A DNA stretch of 64,000 bases from SVTX01 sp045612105 (GCA_045612105.1 JAZKYL010000062.1:1-64000), one strand, 5' to 3'. Shown: positions 53,768 through 61,917, numbered from the stretch's first letter. Program-made: numbers and translations. The notes: generated from the sequence alone by a model not told the origin.

Positions 53768-53868
53768 TATACCCCCAGCAAAAAAGCAACTAACACATAT
53801 AAATTTGCCGTTTGATATATTTTTATTAAGGCAAAATATATTACAGATAAATAAATATTGTCTCCCAT
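53767..53868 (-). CDS. Small hydrophobic peptide upstream of lipoprotein 4
   Basis: 33 residues: MGDNIYLSVIYFALIKIY, then a hydrophobic C-terminal half ending VAFLLGV. GGAGG lies 5 bases before the ATG. A possible extended -10 (TGGTATAAT on the minus strand) sits near 53915-53923. Its stop codon touches the distal operator repeat of lipoprotein 4. It could be a real small membrane peptide or a leader; it is too short to be sure. Confidence 0.35.
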   Translation of the reverse strand: MGDNIYLSVIYFALIKIYQTANLYVLVAFLLGV

Positions 53869-53961
53869 CACTACCTCCGGTTTTCACTATTAAACTTTAT
53901 TATAATTATACCATATGAATATTTTTATTTCTACCCCTAGACAAATAAAATTTATAATATT

Positions 53962-54022
53962 GTAACAATTCCGCAAACAACTATAAAAGTCCATTCGCAA
54001 GAACGAGCTTTTGTGTTATAAT
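53962..54022 (+). promoter_or_regulatory. Repeated promoter element, copy B
   Basis: CGCAAACAAC, 12 bases, TTCGCA (53994-53999), 17 bases, TATAAT (54017-54022). No plus-strand gene follows; TTCCA-rich sequence like that after copy A comes next. Orphan promoter, its gene probably lost. Confidence 0.55.
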
Positions 54023-54131
54023 GATACCATAAACAAGACTTCCATTTCAGCTTCCATTTTCCCTTTTCAAACGCCCAAACTTCCACAAAAGTTCCACAGT
54101 TTAAGCCCGTTTTAAGCCAAAATAACGCAAA

Positions 54132-54157
54132 AAGGAGCGAGCCGAAGCTCGCTCCTT
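54132..54157 (-). terminator. Terminator after the rubredoxin remnant and SGNH gene
   Basis: AAGGAGCGAGC-CGAA-GCTCGCTCCTT, perfect 11-bp stem with a CGAA loop. Confidence 0.8.
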
Positions 54158-54173
54158 GATTATTCAATTCAAA

Positions 54174-54275
54174 TCAGTCTTCCTTCTCGAAAGCGTCCTT
54201 ATCAAGTCCGCAGACGGGGCAGACGAAGTCGGCGGGAACATCCTCCCAAGCAGTGCCGGGGGCGATGCCGTTGTT
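54174..54275 (-). pseudogene. 3' remnant of a rubredoxin gene
   Basis: The minus-strand frame reads NNGIAPGTAWEDVPADF, then VCPVCGLDKDAFEKED and stop. This is the second half of rubredoxin with its C-terminal CPxCG iron-binding knuckle. The first knuckle (CxxCG) and start are absent: upstream in the same frame the sequence runs into the stop codon of the SGNH gene at 54309. A broken fragment with no ribosome binding site. Confidence 0.75.
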
Positions 54276-54308
54276 TATGTCATTTATCTCTTTTGAGCCT
54301 TGTATTAT

Positions 54309-55325
54309 TCATAACCGCTCTTTTATCAACCTATATAGATTCTCAAAATAATGCTCAAATCCACGGGAATTCGGATGGAGATATTGGTCCGAATAAAATT
54401 CTGCGTTATGCGGCACTAAATCGAATCCGTCTATCACCGTCACATTGGAAAGCGATTTCGTCGACTCCTTTATGTCGACGGCAACGTTTTCAAAGCTTCC
54501 GAAAGCTTTATTATCCCTATAATCAGCTCTCCAGATCGGAGTTATGGCGAAAATTTTGGCTCTTGGATAATTTTGTGCGAGATTTTCAAAAAAAGCTCTA
54601 CAATTCTCTTTGAACTCCGCCTCTGATTCAAGCGCGTTCCAATCGTTGGTTCCGTACGCGACGGTAACGTAATCCGGCTCAAAATTATCGCGGAGCGCCG
54701 CCAAGTCCGGGAAAAATATATCTCCACCTATCCCCTTGTTATATTCGTCCGCTCCAAGTGCCTCCGCAAGCCTCGAAATATATCTTTCCGAGGAGCGAAA
54801 AGCGTCAAATCCCTGAGTTATAGAGTCTCCGAAGGCTATCAGCCTTTTCTCTTTTTTATCTGCTTCCACAAGTGCTCCGTCATCAAGACTCATTTCCGCA
54901 AGAGAGCATATCACAGACCAAGGGAGATGAACGCACACCCTCTTTTTGCCTTTGCCGAGATCAAAATTTTTCGAAAATTCCCCTTGAGACAGCTGAAGCG
55001 CAATATATCTGTCGTCAATAACCGAATCCGAAAAATTATCAAGATATCCCAAGGCCTTACCGTTAACAAAAACGTCCACAGAAAAGTAGCTGCGAGAGAG
55101 CACCTTCTCAGTTTTTATCTTCAAAAACAGATTTTCACTGTCGGTCTCAAAGCATAGCTTTACTCCTGCCGTACACAGGCTTCTTCTGTGAAGCTCGGGA
55201 TTTCTGATTTTATAGCGTTTATCCTGCTCTTCAGTATATCTAAAAAAGCCGATCTCCCCGTTATTCTCCTCAACACGGGCGGCACCCGTGGTTATTTCTC
55301 TTAATTTTTCTAAGTTTAATCTCAT
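54309..55325 (-). CDS. SGNH/GDSL carbohydrate esterase-like protein
   Basis: 338 residues from the ATG at 55325 (AAGGA upstream; the TTG at 55331 is rejected). The N-terminal third is a beta-sandwich (LKIKTEKVLSRSYFSVDVFVNGKALGYL) as in carbohydrate-esterase family 2-type proteins. The SGNH domain then has FGDSITQGF (catalytic Ser, about 170), GIGGDIFF (Gly), YGTNDW (Asn) and HPNSRGFEHY (His with Asp/Asn). Likely removes acetyl esters from sugars. No signal peptide. It follows the KDPG/KDG fusion gene by 40 bases in the same operon. Confidence 0.83.
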   Translation of the reverse strand: MRLNLEKLREITTGAARVEENNGEIGFFRYTEEQDKRYKIRNPELHRRSLCTAGVKLCFETDSENLFLKIKTEKVLSRSYFSVDVFVNGKALGYLDNFSDSVIDDRYIALQLSQGEFSKNFDLGKGKKRVCVHLPWSVICSLAEMSLDDGALVEADKKEKRLIAFGDSITQGFDAFRSSERYISRLAEALGADEYNKGIGGDIFFPDLAALRDNFEPDYVTVAYGTNDWNALESEAEFKENCRAFFENLAQNYPRAKIFAITPIWRADYRDNKAFGSFENVAVDIKESTKSLSNVTVIDGFDLVPHNAEFYSDQYLHPNSRGFEHYFENLYRLIKERL

Positions 55326-55371
55326 TTTCAATCCTTGATTATATTTTTAAACAAATGCCGTTTTTCAAAAA

Positions 55372-57066
55372 TCATCTTTGAACTCTGCCCGAGCCGTCGC
55401 CGCCCACAAGCGCAAGAATATCACTCGGCTTTGAAAGATTCACGTCAAGCTCTATCGTTTGCTTGAGGCAGGATGCCGCTGCCGCAAATTCAATCGTTTT
55501 CTGCTCGTCAAAGCCGTTATGTATCGCGTATATAAGTCCCGCGCCAAAGGAGTCTCCTCCACCTACACGGTCAACGATATGAATTCGGTACTCTTTTGAA
55601 AAATACGCTTTACCGTCTTTGTAAAGGAGTGCCGACCAATCGTTATCGGATGCGCTGATGCTCTTTCGCAAGGTTATGGCAACCGTTCCGATACCGTACT
55701 TTGCGGATATCTTTTCTGCCACCTCTACGTAGCCCTCGCGGCTCAGCTCGCCGCTTATAATATCTGTATTTGAAGCGTGAATATCAAGCACGTCTGCGGC
55801 ATCTTCCTCGTTGGCTATCAAAACGTCTACATAGCATAGCAGCTTCTCCATTACTGCCTTTGCTTCGGCACGCGTCCAGAGATTTTTGCGATAATTCAGA
55901 TCACAGCTGACCAAAAGTCCAAGCTCCTTTGCGGTTTTGCACGCCTCAAGACATATCTCGGGAAGCTTGCCTCCAAGAGCGGGAGTAATGCCCGTGAAAT
56001 GGAAATGCCCCGCGCCCTGCATAATTTTCTCCCAATCGTAATCCTCTGCCGATGAAGACGAGAAGGAAGAATATTTGCGGTCGTAAACGATCTTTGAAGG
56101 TCTTTGCGACGCCCCCTTTTCGAGATAGAATAAGCCTATTCTCTCTCCTCCGTACGCGATATGCTCGGTACCGACGGAAAACTTTTTCAGAGTGGCTACA
56201 GCACACTCGGAAATCATATTGTCGGGGAGCTTTGTAACAAATTGAGTCGGCATGCCCATATACGAAAGAGAGGTTAAAACGTTAGCCTCCGCACCCGTGT
56301 AAAAGACCTCGAAGCTGTTCGCCTGAATAAATTTGAAATATCCCTGCGGATTGAGTCGCACTATGTAATCGCCAAATCCCACTACGGTTTTCGCTGCCCC
56401 TTCGGCGGTCTTCGGCTGAGCTTTTTTTAAGCTCGGTTCAGATCCGCACGAAATATCTACCGCTCTTTTACAAGCGGCAGTAATAGCTTCAAAATCACCG
56501 CGCTCGATCATATCCTTAGTCGCCATAAAGCTGCCACCGCAGGCAAGAACCTTTTTATCCCTAAGATATTTGCCCAAATTATCAAAATTGATACCTCCGG
56601 TAGGAATGAATTTAACCTGCGGGAAAGGACCTGACAGCAGCTTAATAGCCTCTATGCCTCCGCTAAGTTCCGCCGGGAAAAATTTCAAAACCTTAAGCCC
56701 CTGCTTAACCGCCCTTTGAATCTCACCTGCGGTTACACATCCAGGCACGATATTTATGCCGTTTTTGATACAGTATTCAACTGTTTCTTCGTCATATCCC
56801 GGCGAAACGATAAAATCTGCACCGTTTGCAATTGCTCGGTCAACGTCAGTGATGCTCAACACCGTACCGGCGCCGACGGTCATATCGGCAAACGCTGACT
56901 TTATATTTTTAATCGACTCCAAGGAGTCGGGCGAGCGCAACGTTACCTCTATGGAATTGACGCCGCCCAGGCGCAAGGCTTCTGCAATTCTTACCGCAAG
57001 CGAAGCATTGGGAACGTTAATTACCGGCAATATACCGGTATCCTCATAACTACCTGTCTTTTTCAT
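55372..57066 (-). CDS. KDPG aldolase-KDG kinase fusion protein
   Basis: 564 residues. Residues 1-205 are a KDPG/KHG aldolase: SIEVTLRSPDSLESI (Glu catalytic), VGAGTV, VKFIPTGGIN and VLKFFPAEL (Schiff-base Lys, about 132). Residues 225-564 are a PfkB/ribokinase-fold sugar kinase like 2-keto-3-deoxygluconate kinase: YTGAEANVLTSLSYMG for substrate, SCDLNYRKNLW, and DRVGGGDSFGAG with the catalytic Asp (about 500). Together: KDG + ATP to KDPG, then pyruvate + glyceraldehyde 3-phosphate, the last two steps of uronate degradation. The kinase follows the aldolase in the chain, opposite to reaction order. Start chosen at the ATG 57066; a GTG four codons upstream is possible. Divergent from AraC regulator 3. 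Confidence 0.9.
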   Translation of the reverse strand: MKKTGSYEDTGILPVINVPNASLAVRIAEALRLGGVNSIEVTLRSPDSLESIKNIKSAFADMTVGAGTVLSITDVDRAIANGADFIVSPGYDEETVEYCIKNGINIVPGCVTAGEIQRAVKQGLKVLKFFPAELSGGIEAIKLLSGPFPQVKFIPTGGINFDNLGKYLRDKKVLACGGSFMATKDMIERGDFEAITAACKRAVDISCGSEPSLKKAQPKTAEGAAKTVVGFGDYIVRLNPQGYFKFIQANSFEVFYTGAEANVLTSLSYMGMPTQFVTKLPDNMISECAVATLKKFSVGTEHIAYGGERIGLFYLEKGASQRPSKIVYDRKYSSFSSSSAEDYDWEKIMQGAGHFHFTGITPALGGKLPEICLEACKTAKELGLLVSCDLNYRKNLWTRAEAKAVMEKLLCYVDVLIANEEDAADVLDIHASNTDIISGELSREGYVEVAEKISAKYGIGTVAITLRKSISASDNDWSALLYKDGKAYFSKEYRIHIVDRVGGGDSFGAGLIYAIHNGFDEQKTIEFAAAASCLKQTIELDVNLSKPSDILALVGGDGSGRVQR

Positions 57067-57107
57067 TACTTTTCTCACTTTCCGTATATTTTTACCTTTA
57101 TAAATTA

Positions 57108-57177
57108 ATTATACTGGCAATTTGAGAAAAGTAAATAGCAAAAATTGCTTGATTTTTTGCTCAAATTAATGTATAAT
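57108..57177. promoter_or_regulatory. Divergent promoters and inverted repeat for AraC 3 and the KDPG/KDG operon
   Basis: Plus strand: TTGATT (57149-57154), 17 bp, TATAAT (57172-57177) for AraC regulator 3. Minus strand: TTTACT (57135-57130), 16 bp, TATAAT (57113-57108) for the operon. AATTTGAG (57119-57126) and CTCAAATT (57160-57167) form a perfect inverted repeat with centres 41 bp apart, spanning both promoters. Confidence 0.65.
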
Positions 57178-57195
57178 GACAACGGGGGTGATACT

Positions 57196-58008
57196 ATGCT
57201 GAAAATCAACGAATACTTTTACCGCTTGCAGGGCAAAGACCTTTTCGTACACAAAAACCACTCTCACAACGAGATTGAGTTTATTCAGGTCATCAGCGGA
57301 AGCGGAACAGTTATAAAAAAAGACAAGACCTTCGTCCTTCAAAGTCAACACATTTATGCAATAGACGCAAGAGAAGCACATATCGTCTATCCGCAGCCGG
57401 AGGACTGCAAAGACTACGTGCGAAACAAGATAGTTATTGATGCAGACTCTTTTGTTGACTTTTATAGAGACATAGGCGGAATTTCAGACAAAATTTTTGA
57501 CAGTAATCCCGTGTGTACCGCCTCTAATCCTGAAATAGACAAAATATATAAAACAGTTTCCGAGTTATGCAGCTCAGGCAAAAAAGAAGACTTAACCTTT
57601 GCTGCGGCATACGTAACTCAACTCATTCATTGGATTTATTTGAACTCCGAAATCAAATCAAATAATGATGAAAAAGACACTTTCCAAAAAATGCTAAGCA
57701 TTATTAACGGAAAAGACGGAACGACTTCGCTCAGGGAAATAAGTGAAGAAATTCACCTGGACAAGCATTATCTCTGCCGTCTTTTTAAGGAAAGAGCAGG
57801 CGTAACATTATCGGAGTATTTGGCAGAAAAAGCCTTTGAAAAAAGCCGAAAGTTACTTGAAAGCACTGCGTGTTCTATAGAAGACATTGGTCAAAAATGC
57901 GGCTTTGCCTCACAAGCCTCTTTTTCGCGCTTTTTCAAAAACAAATGCGGCATTTCTCCTTCAGAATACAGAAAAAGCTTAAAACAAAAAATAAAACTGT
58001 TTTTCTGA
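57196..58008 (+). CDS. AraC-family regulator 3
   Basis: 270 residues from the ATG at 57196 (GGGGGTG upstream; the earlier in-frame start lies inside the promoter). Cupin N-terminus (HNEIEFIQVISGSGTVIKKDKTF; IYAIDAREAHIVYP) and double helix-turn-helix (about 175-262: TSLREISEEIHLDKHYLCRLFKERAGVTLSEYL; SIEDIGQKCGFASQASFSRFFKNKCGISPSEYR). Divergent from the KDPG/KDG fusion and SGNH genes, so probably responds to a uronate-derived ligand (inference from context). Confidence 0.86.
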   Translation: MLKINEYFYRLQGKDLFVHKNHSHNEIEFIQVISGSGTVIKKDKTFVLQSQHIYAIDAREAHIVYPQPEDCKDYVRNKIVIDADSFVDFYRDIGGISDKIFDSNPVCTASNPEIDKIYKTVSELCSSGKKEDLTFAAAYVTQLIHWIYLNSEIKSNNDEKDTFQKMLSIINGKDGTTSLREISEEIHLDKHYLCRLFKERAGVTLSEYLAEKAFEKSRKLLESTACSIEDIGQKCGFASQASFSRFFKNKCGISPSEYRKSLKQKIKLFF

Positions 58009-58080
58009 TATTTATTCAGTGTTCAAACATAATTGATAATACCTATCGGGAGAAAATGTAACCCCTAAATTTTGGGTAAT

Positions 58081-58863
58081 TTAATCGTTTCTCCGAGAAG
58101 GCGGCTGACCCATCAGCTTGACGTATGCCTTATAAAAGGATGAATAGTCGCTGAAACCGCATTCGGCGAAAATCTTCGTGGGCGGATTTCCGATAGAAAT
58201 ATATCTGTCGGCAAGAGCTATCCTTTTTTGTGTGACGTATTTGTGGAGCGAGATGCCTAATTCTGCTTTGAAGGTGTGGGAAAGAGTGGAGGGAGAGATT
58301 CCGAGAGCGTGAGACAGTGTGCTCAGGGTGAGATCATTTGAAATGTTATTCTCAATATAAGAAAGCACTTCCGCAATCAGTCGGCCTCGGTGACTTTCGC
58401 GCGGCTCGTCGGCGCTCGTTTTAAGAGAGGAGAGCAAAAGCAGAAAAGCGCCGTGGATAAAAGCTCTGTCTTTTACGTTGTCTTCGCCCTCGGCAAGCCT
58501 TTCGCAAATACCTTTAAGCGTTGCCAAGAGATTTTCCTCAAGCTTTTCAAATAATCTGACAGAGTAAAATTCCTGCCCTATAAGCTCGTCAAAGCGGCTT
58601 ATGGAAGTAAAGCTTATCTTTAATCGCTCAAATTTTTGGGCATTGTCGGGTTTGAAAAGGTGGTAGGTTTCCTTGGGTATCAGAATCAGCGTGTGTGGCG
58701 AGAGCTTTTTGGTAAATCCGTCGCAAATAAAGGTGGCATCGCCGTCAAGGTAATAGAGGATTTCGTGGTACGAATGTATCTCACGCTCGTCTATGACGGG
58801 GCCTCGCGAATAGCAATATTTGACATCGGGAGAGGTTTGGGTGAATTTAAAATAGGTTTCCAT
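58081..58863 (-). CDS. AraC-family regulator 4
   Basis: 260 residues. Cupin part (IHSYHEILYYLDGDATFICDGFTKKLSPHTLILIPKETYHLFKP, about 27-70) and C-terminal double helix-turn-helix (about 160-255: LTLSTLSHALGISPSTLSHTFKAELGISLHKYV; PTKIFAECGFSDYSSFYKAYVKLMGQPPS). No strong Shine-Dalgarno is visible before the ATG. Divergent from the aminotransferase/BNR pair, the likely target. Convergent with AraC regulator 3 across 72 bases without a clear terminator. Confidence 0.85.
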   Translation of the reverse strand: METYFKFTQTSPDVKYCYSRGPVIDEREIHSYHEILYYLDGDATFICDGFTKKLSPHTLILIPKETYHLFKPDNAQKFERLKISFTSISRFDELIGQEFYSVRLFEKLEENLLATLKGICERLAEGEDNVKDRAFIHGAFLLLLSSLKTSADEPRESHRGRLIAEVLSYIENNISNDLTLSTLSHALGISPSTLSHTFKAELGISLHKYVTQKRIALADRYISIGNPPTKIFAECGFSDYSSFYKAYVKLMGQPPSRRND

Positions 58864-58919
58864 AAAAGTATGATAGCATATTTTTGCAGAAATTTCAATG
58901 ATTTTAACAAAATAATCAA

Positions 58920-58948
58920 TTTACATTTCAAAATTTGTATGTTATTAT
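58920..58948 (+). promoter_or_regulatory. Promoter of the aminotransferase/BNR operon
   Basis: TTTACA (58920-58925), 17 bp, TATTAT (58943-58948). A weak TCAAT direct repeat (58895 and 58916, again 21 bp apart) sits just upstream; five bases only, so not strong alone. Confidence 0.6.
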
Positions 58949-58981
58949 TGAACCGTATAAAGAATTTGAGGAGGAATCAAG

Positions 58982-60271
58982 ATGGAATATCCTCGAGGCT
59001 TGCTTTTTGACGAAGATTTCGTCAAGGAATTAAAAAGCAAATTTTATATGGTTGACAGTGACCCCGAGATGGGAGAGCGACTCTTTTTCGACAATTCGGG
59101 AGGCTCACTGAGGCTGAAGAGATGTGTTGAGGCTAAAGCCGAGCTTGAAGCCTTTCCCGATTGCCCTGAGAGAGGGCACGAGAGGGCCGTGGTGTTGAAA
59201 AAGACGGTTACCGACGGCACCGAGACACTTCTTCGCACGGTCTTCGGCGCGAAAGAAGGCTCTGTTATCACTGAGCTGACGGCATCGCAGACGATGTTTC
59301 AAATGGTCGGCATGATAATGGAGAATATCCCCGGCAAGAATGCGGTGGTTTCCTCTCTTGAGCACCCCTCGGCCTTTGACGCGGTGGAATATTATTGCAA
59401 AAAGACGGGTAAAGAGCTCCGCGTAATACCCGCCAATCCCGTGACCGGCGGCATCGATCCTCATGCCGCGGCTGAATTGGTGGATAATGACACCTGCCTG
59501 CTTTCGGTGATGTCGGCATCCAACGTAAGCGGCGCGATCAACGATATAGGCGAGATCGTCCGACTTTCAAAGAAGAAAAAGCCCGATCTCTTTATAATCA
59601 GCGATGCGGTTCAGCACGCGCCTCACTGCAAGCTTGAGGCGGAGACGCTTGAAATCGACGGAATGAATTTCGCACCGTACAAATTTTTCGGAGTTCGCGG
59701 ATGCGGATTTGCTTACGTTTCGCCCCGCGTTGCCGCGCTTCCGCATCACAAGCTGATCGCCAAGGATCAGAGCGTTTTCGAGCTTGGCACTCCTGCCCCG
59801 GGCAATTTTGCGGCGGCTATGGAAATCGTCGAATACGTAAAGGAAATAGGCGCGCATTTTTTGCCTTCCGTGACCGATTGCGATAGGCTTTACGCTGAGG
59901 GAATGAGACGGATACACCTTCAGGAAAGAGGGCTTTTGGACAGGCTTCTTGAGGGTAGTGAGAATGCCGTTGGTCTGAGGCATATCGAGGGCGTGCACGT
60001 CTTTGCCGATCATCCCGATCTGACCGCGCGCGATCTTATTGCGGCGATAGCGATCGACGGATTGACTCTTGCCGAGACGGTTGAGGAATATTACAAGAGA
60101 GGCGTTGTGGTCTGCGACAGACCGAGGACCAGTATGTACGCTCGCCGTATCGTTGACGCGCTTGGCATTGACGGCGCTATCCGAGTTTCACCGATGCACT
60201 GTCACGGCAGAGAGGATATAGACAGGTTTTTGAGAATAACGCGCGATATAGCGGCGATGGCTTGTCGATAA
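58982..60271 (+). CDS. Aminotransferase class V / cysteine desulfurase-like enzyme
   Basis: 429 residues. PLP fold type I: SASQTMFQMVG-like phosphate loop region (TELTASQTMFQMVGM, about 100), LEHPSAFDAVEYY, SNVSGAINDIGEI, ISDAVQHAPH (Asp and His ring contacts, about 204-213) and FAPYKFFGVRGCG (Schiff-base Lys, about 231). It matches the cysteine-desulfurase-like subfamily that lacks the IscS/SufS active-site Cys loop, and often acts as a lyase or epimerase on amino sugars or amino acids. True cysteine desulfurase activity is doubtful given the glycan context. GAGGAGG precedes the ATG. First gene of a two-gene operon. Confidence 0.8.
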   Translation: MEYPRGLLFDEDFVKELKSKFYMVDSDPEMGERLFFDNSGGSLRLKRCVEAKAELEAFPDCPERGHERAVVLKKTVTDGTETLLRTVFGAKEGSVITELTASQTMFQMVGMIMENIPGKNAVVSSLEHPSAFDAVEYYCKKTGKELRVIPANPVTGGIDPHAAAELVDNDTCLLSVMSASNVSGAINDIGEIVRLSKKKKPDLFIISDAVQHAPHCKLEAETLEIDGMNFAPYKFFGVRGCGFAYVSPRVAALPHHKLIAKDQSVFELGTPAPGNFAAAMEIVEYVKEIGAHFLPSVTDCDRLYAEGMRRIHLQERGLLDRLLEGSENAVGLRHIEGVHVFADHPDLTARDLIAAIAIDGLTLAETVEEYYKRGVVVCDRPRTSMYARRIVDALGIDGAIRVSPMHCHGREDIDRFLRITRDIAAMACR

Positions 60272-60297
60272 ATCAAAATTTGAAAAGGATATTTACT

Positions 60298-61395
60298 ATG
60301 AATTACGGAATGGATATGGTGCAGATAAACGATGCTTTGACTCAAACGGCGGCTTGCGCCTCGGAGATCGCTTACGACAAGGCAAACGGACTTGTTTTCG
60401 TCTCTTATATGACGGGAATTCGTAAGCGTTACGGCGAATCTACGGGAAAGATCTGCCTTTCGGTCTTTTCGCCTTCACAGCCTCACAACGTCCGCCACAA
60501 GGTCATCGATGTGGGGGTTGGCGAGTCGCGCGGATTTTTGTGCAACGCAAACTATATTGTGGGCGATGGAAAAAACCGCATAATCTTCACCACCACCAAG
60601 GGAGAGCTTGGTACTTTCTATCGAGACTACGATTTCTACAGCGACACCGTATCCGACAGGGTAGAGGTGTTCCTTCGCACCGAGGAGGGCGACGTGCGTC
60701 TTAACAACACTTCCTACAAAGCATATCTTGCGAAGCTCGGACTTCACGTTGAGAGCAACAGTGCGCCTATTATCAATAAGGTGACGAGATACAAGGGAGA
60801 GCTTTATACCGCTATAAGCGAGGACGATGTGGGATATCCTATCCTTTGTAAGATTGAGGATAACATTCTTGTTCCCTTTGCGGTCTGCCCCGAGCCTATG
60901 ACCTACGAGTTCAGATATTTTGTGAATGACGACGGAATATTCGGTATGTACCGTTTCCCGCCCGATGACAACGGCACGGGGCACGCGGCTTACACGGTGT
61001 CAAAGGACGGCGGCAAGACCTGGAAGACCGAGATCTTTGCCGACGGAGTACAGTCTCGTCCCGACATTATGGAGTATTACGGCAAGCCGCTTATCGTTTA
61101 CAATTACAAGAGCGACAAGAACGTGGAGAACTGGCCGATCATGCACCATTTCCGCAATTCGGTAAAGATGATCTACGACGGCAGAGTCATATTCGATTGG
61201 TTCACCAAATACGGTATCGTTGAGCACGAACTGGTCAGCATCTGCGGCGACCTTTATATGGCATTTTCGAATTGTCCGCAGGCGCTTTCGACCGAAAACG
61301 GTGGCGCGTGGTTTGAGTGCGGACATTTCGTTGAGCAGGGTAAGGAAGCGATTCAATGGATGAAGATAGGATATCTTTTGGGTGATAACAAATAA
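60298..61395 (+). CDS. BNR-repeat (sialidase-fold) protein
   Basis: 365 residues from the ATG at 60298 (AAAAGGA upstream; the TTG at 60262 overlaps the preceding stop). At least one clear Asp-box, SKDGGKTW (about 229), within a pattern of repeated four-stranded blades (AYDKANGLVFVSYMTG; VTRYKGELYTAISEDD; MEYYGKPLIVYNY; ISICGDLYMAFSN) indicates a beta-propeller like sialidases or GH33/GH93-type proteins. No signal peptide. The catalytic Arg triad of sialidases cannot be confirmed by eye. Paired with the aminotransferase-like gene 26 bases upstream and followed by a strong terminator. Confidence 0.7.
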   Translation: MNYGMDMVQINDALTQTAACASEIAYDKANGLVFVSYMTGIRKRYGESTGKICLSVFSPSQPHNVRHKVIDVGVGESRGFLCNANYIVGDGKNRIIFTTTKGELGTFYRDYDFYSDTVSDRVEVFLRTEEGDVRLNNTSYKAYLAKLGLHVESNSAPIINKVTRYKGELYTAISEDDVGYPILCKIEDNILVPFAVCPEPMTYEFRYFVNDDGIFGMYRFPPDDNGTGHAAYTVSKDGGKTWKTEIFADGVQSRPDIMEYYGKPLIVYNYKSDKNVENWPIMHHFRNSVKMIYDGRVIFDWFTKYGIVEHELVSICGDLYMAFSNCPQALSTENGGAWFECGHFVEQGKEAIQWMKIGYLLGDNK

Positions 61396-61422
61396 ATTGT
61401 AATTGAATTTTGATTTAAAATT

Positions 61423-61449
61423 ATCCCTCCGATTGTCAATCGGAGGGAT
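61423..61449 (+). terminator. Terminator of the aminotransferase/BNR operon
   Basis: ATCCCTCCGATT-gtc-AATCGGAGGGAT followed by TTT: 12-bp stem. Confidence 0.88.
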
Positions 61450-61515
61450 TTTCATTATGATTCTATATGAGTTGATAATCTCGCTTTTTCATTATATCAC
61501 AAAATTCAATACATT

Positions 61516-61576
61516 GCAACCTTTTTGCAAACAATTCCCTTTTCATATTCGCAAGCGAAGGCTTTTACGATAAAAT
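61516..61576 (+). promoter_or_regulatory. Repeated promoter element, copy C (DUF6809-like gene)
   Basis: TGCAAACAAT, 12 bases, TTCGCA (61548-61553), 17 bases, TAAAAT (61571-61576), followed after 29 bases by a gene start. This copy shows what the element does: it is the promoter of the small gene at 61606. Confidence 0.6.
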
Positions 61577-61605
61577 AATCTCATAATCACCGAGGAGGGA
61601 GAAGT

Positions 61606-61878
61606 ATGAGATCAATTTTAGATGAATTATTTTACGGCAACATATGCGGCACTGAGGACAGTTGGAGCTGCACTGACGAGGTCAAGGAGCTTTCGGGTTA
61701 TATCGCTGATCACCACGACAATCTTCGGAAGTCACTCACGGACGAGCAGCGAGAGGTTCTTGACAAGCTGAATGACTGCCAGACAGAACTTGAAGACATC
61801 GCAGAGCGCGCGCTGTTCGCCTATGCCTTTAAGCTGGGTATGAGGATAGCATTTGAGGTGTTTTGTACGGATAAATAA
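61606..61878 (+). CDS. DUF6809-like small protein
   Basis: 90 residues. The start MRSILDELFYGNI and the C-terminal helix ERALFAYAFKLGMRIAFEVF match a small alpha-helical family common in Clostridia (I recall it as DUF6809; name from memory). Two predicted helical hairpins, acidic overall. Members occur in many copies per genome and their role is unknown. GGAGGGAG precedes the ATG. It has its own promoter and terminator. Confidence 0.75.
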   Translation: MRSILDELFYGNICGTEDSWSCTDEVKELSGYIADHHDNLRKSLTDEQREVLDKLNDCQTELEDIAERALFAYAFKLGMRIAFEVFCTDK

Positions 61879-61882
61879 CAAG

Positions 61883-61917
61883 AAAAGCATTGAGATTTTG
61901 TTTTCTCAATGCTTTTT
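61883..61917 (+). terminator. Terminator of the DUF6809-like gene
   Basis: AAAAGCATTGAGA (61883-61895) and TCTCAATGCTTTTT (61904-61917): 13-bp stem with T-run. Confidence 0.85.

Noticed and set aside
58895..58925. TCAAT direct repeat at the aminotransferase promoter as a fifth 21-bp operator
   Set aside because: Only five bases match, which is common by chance in AT-rich DNA; noted under the promoter but not claimed.
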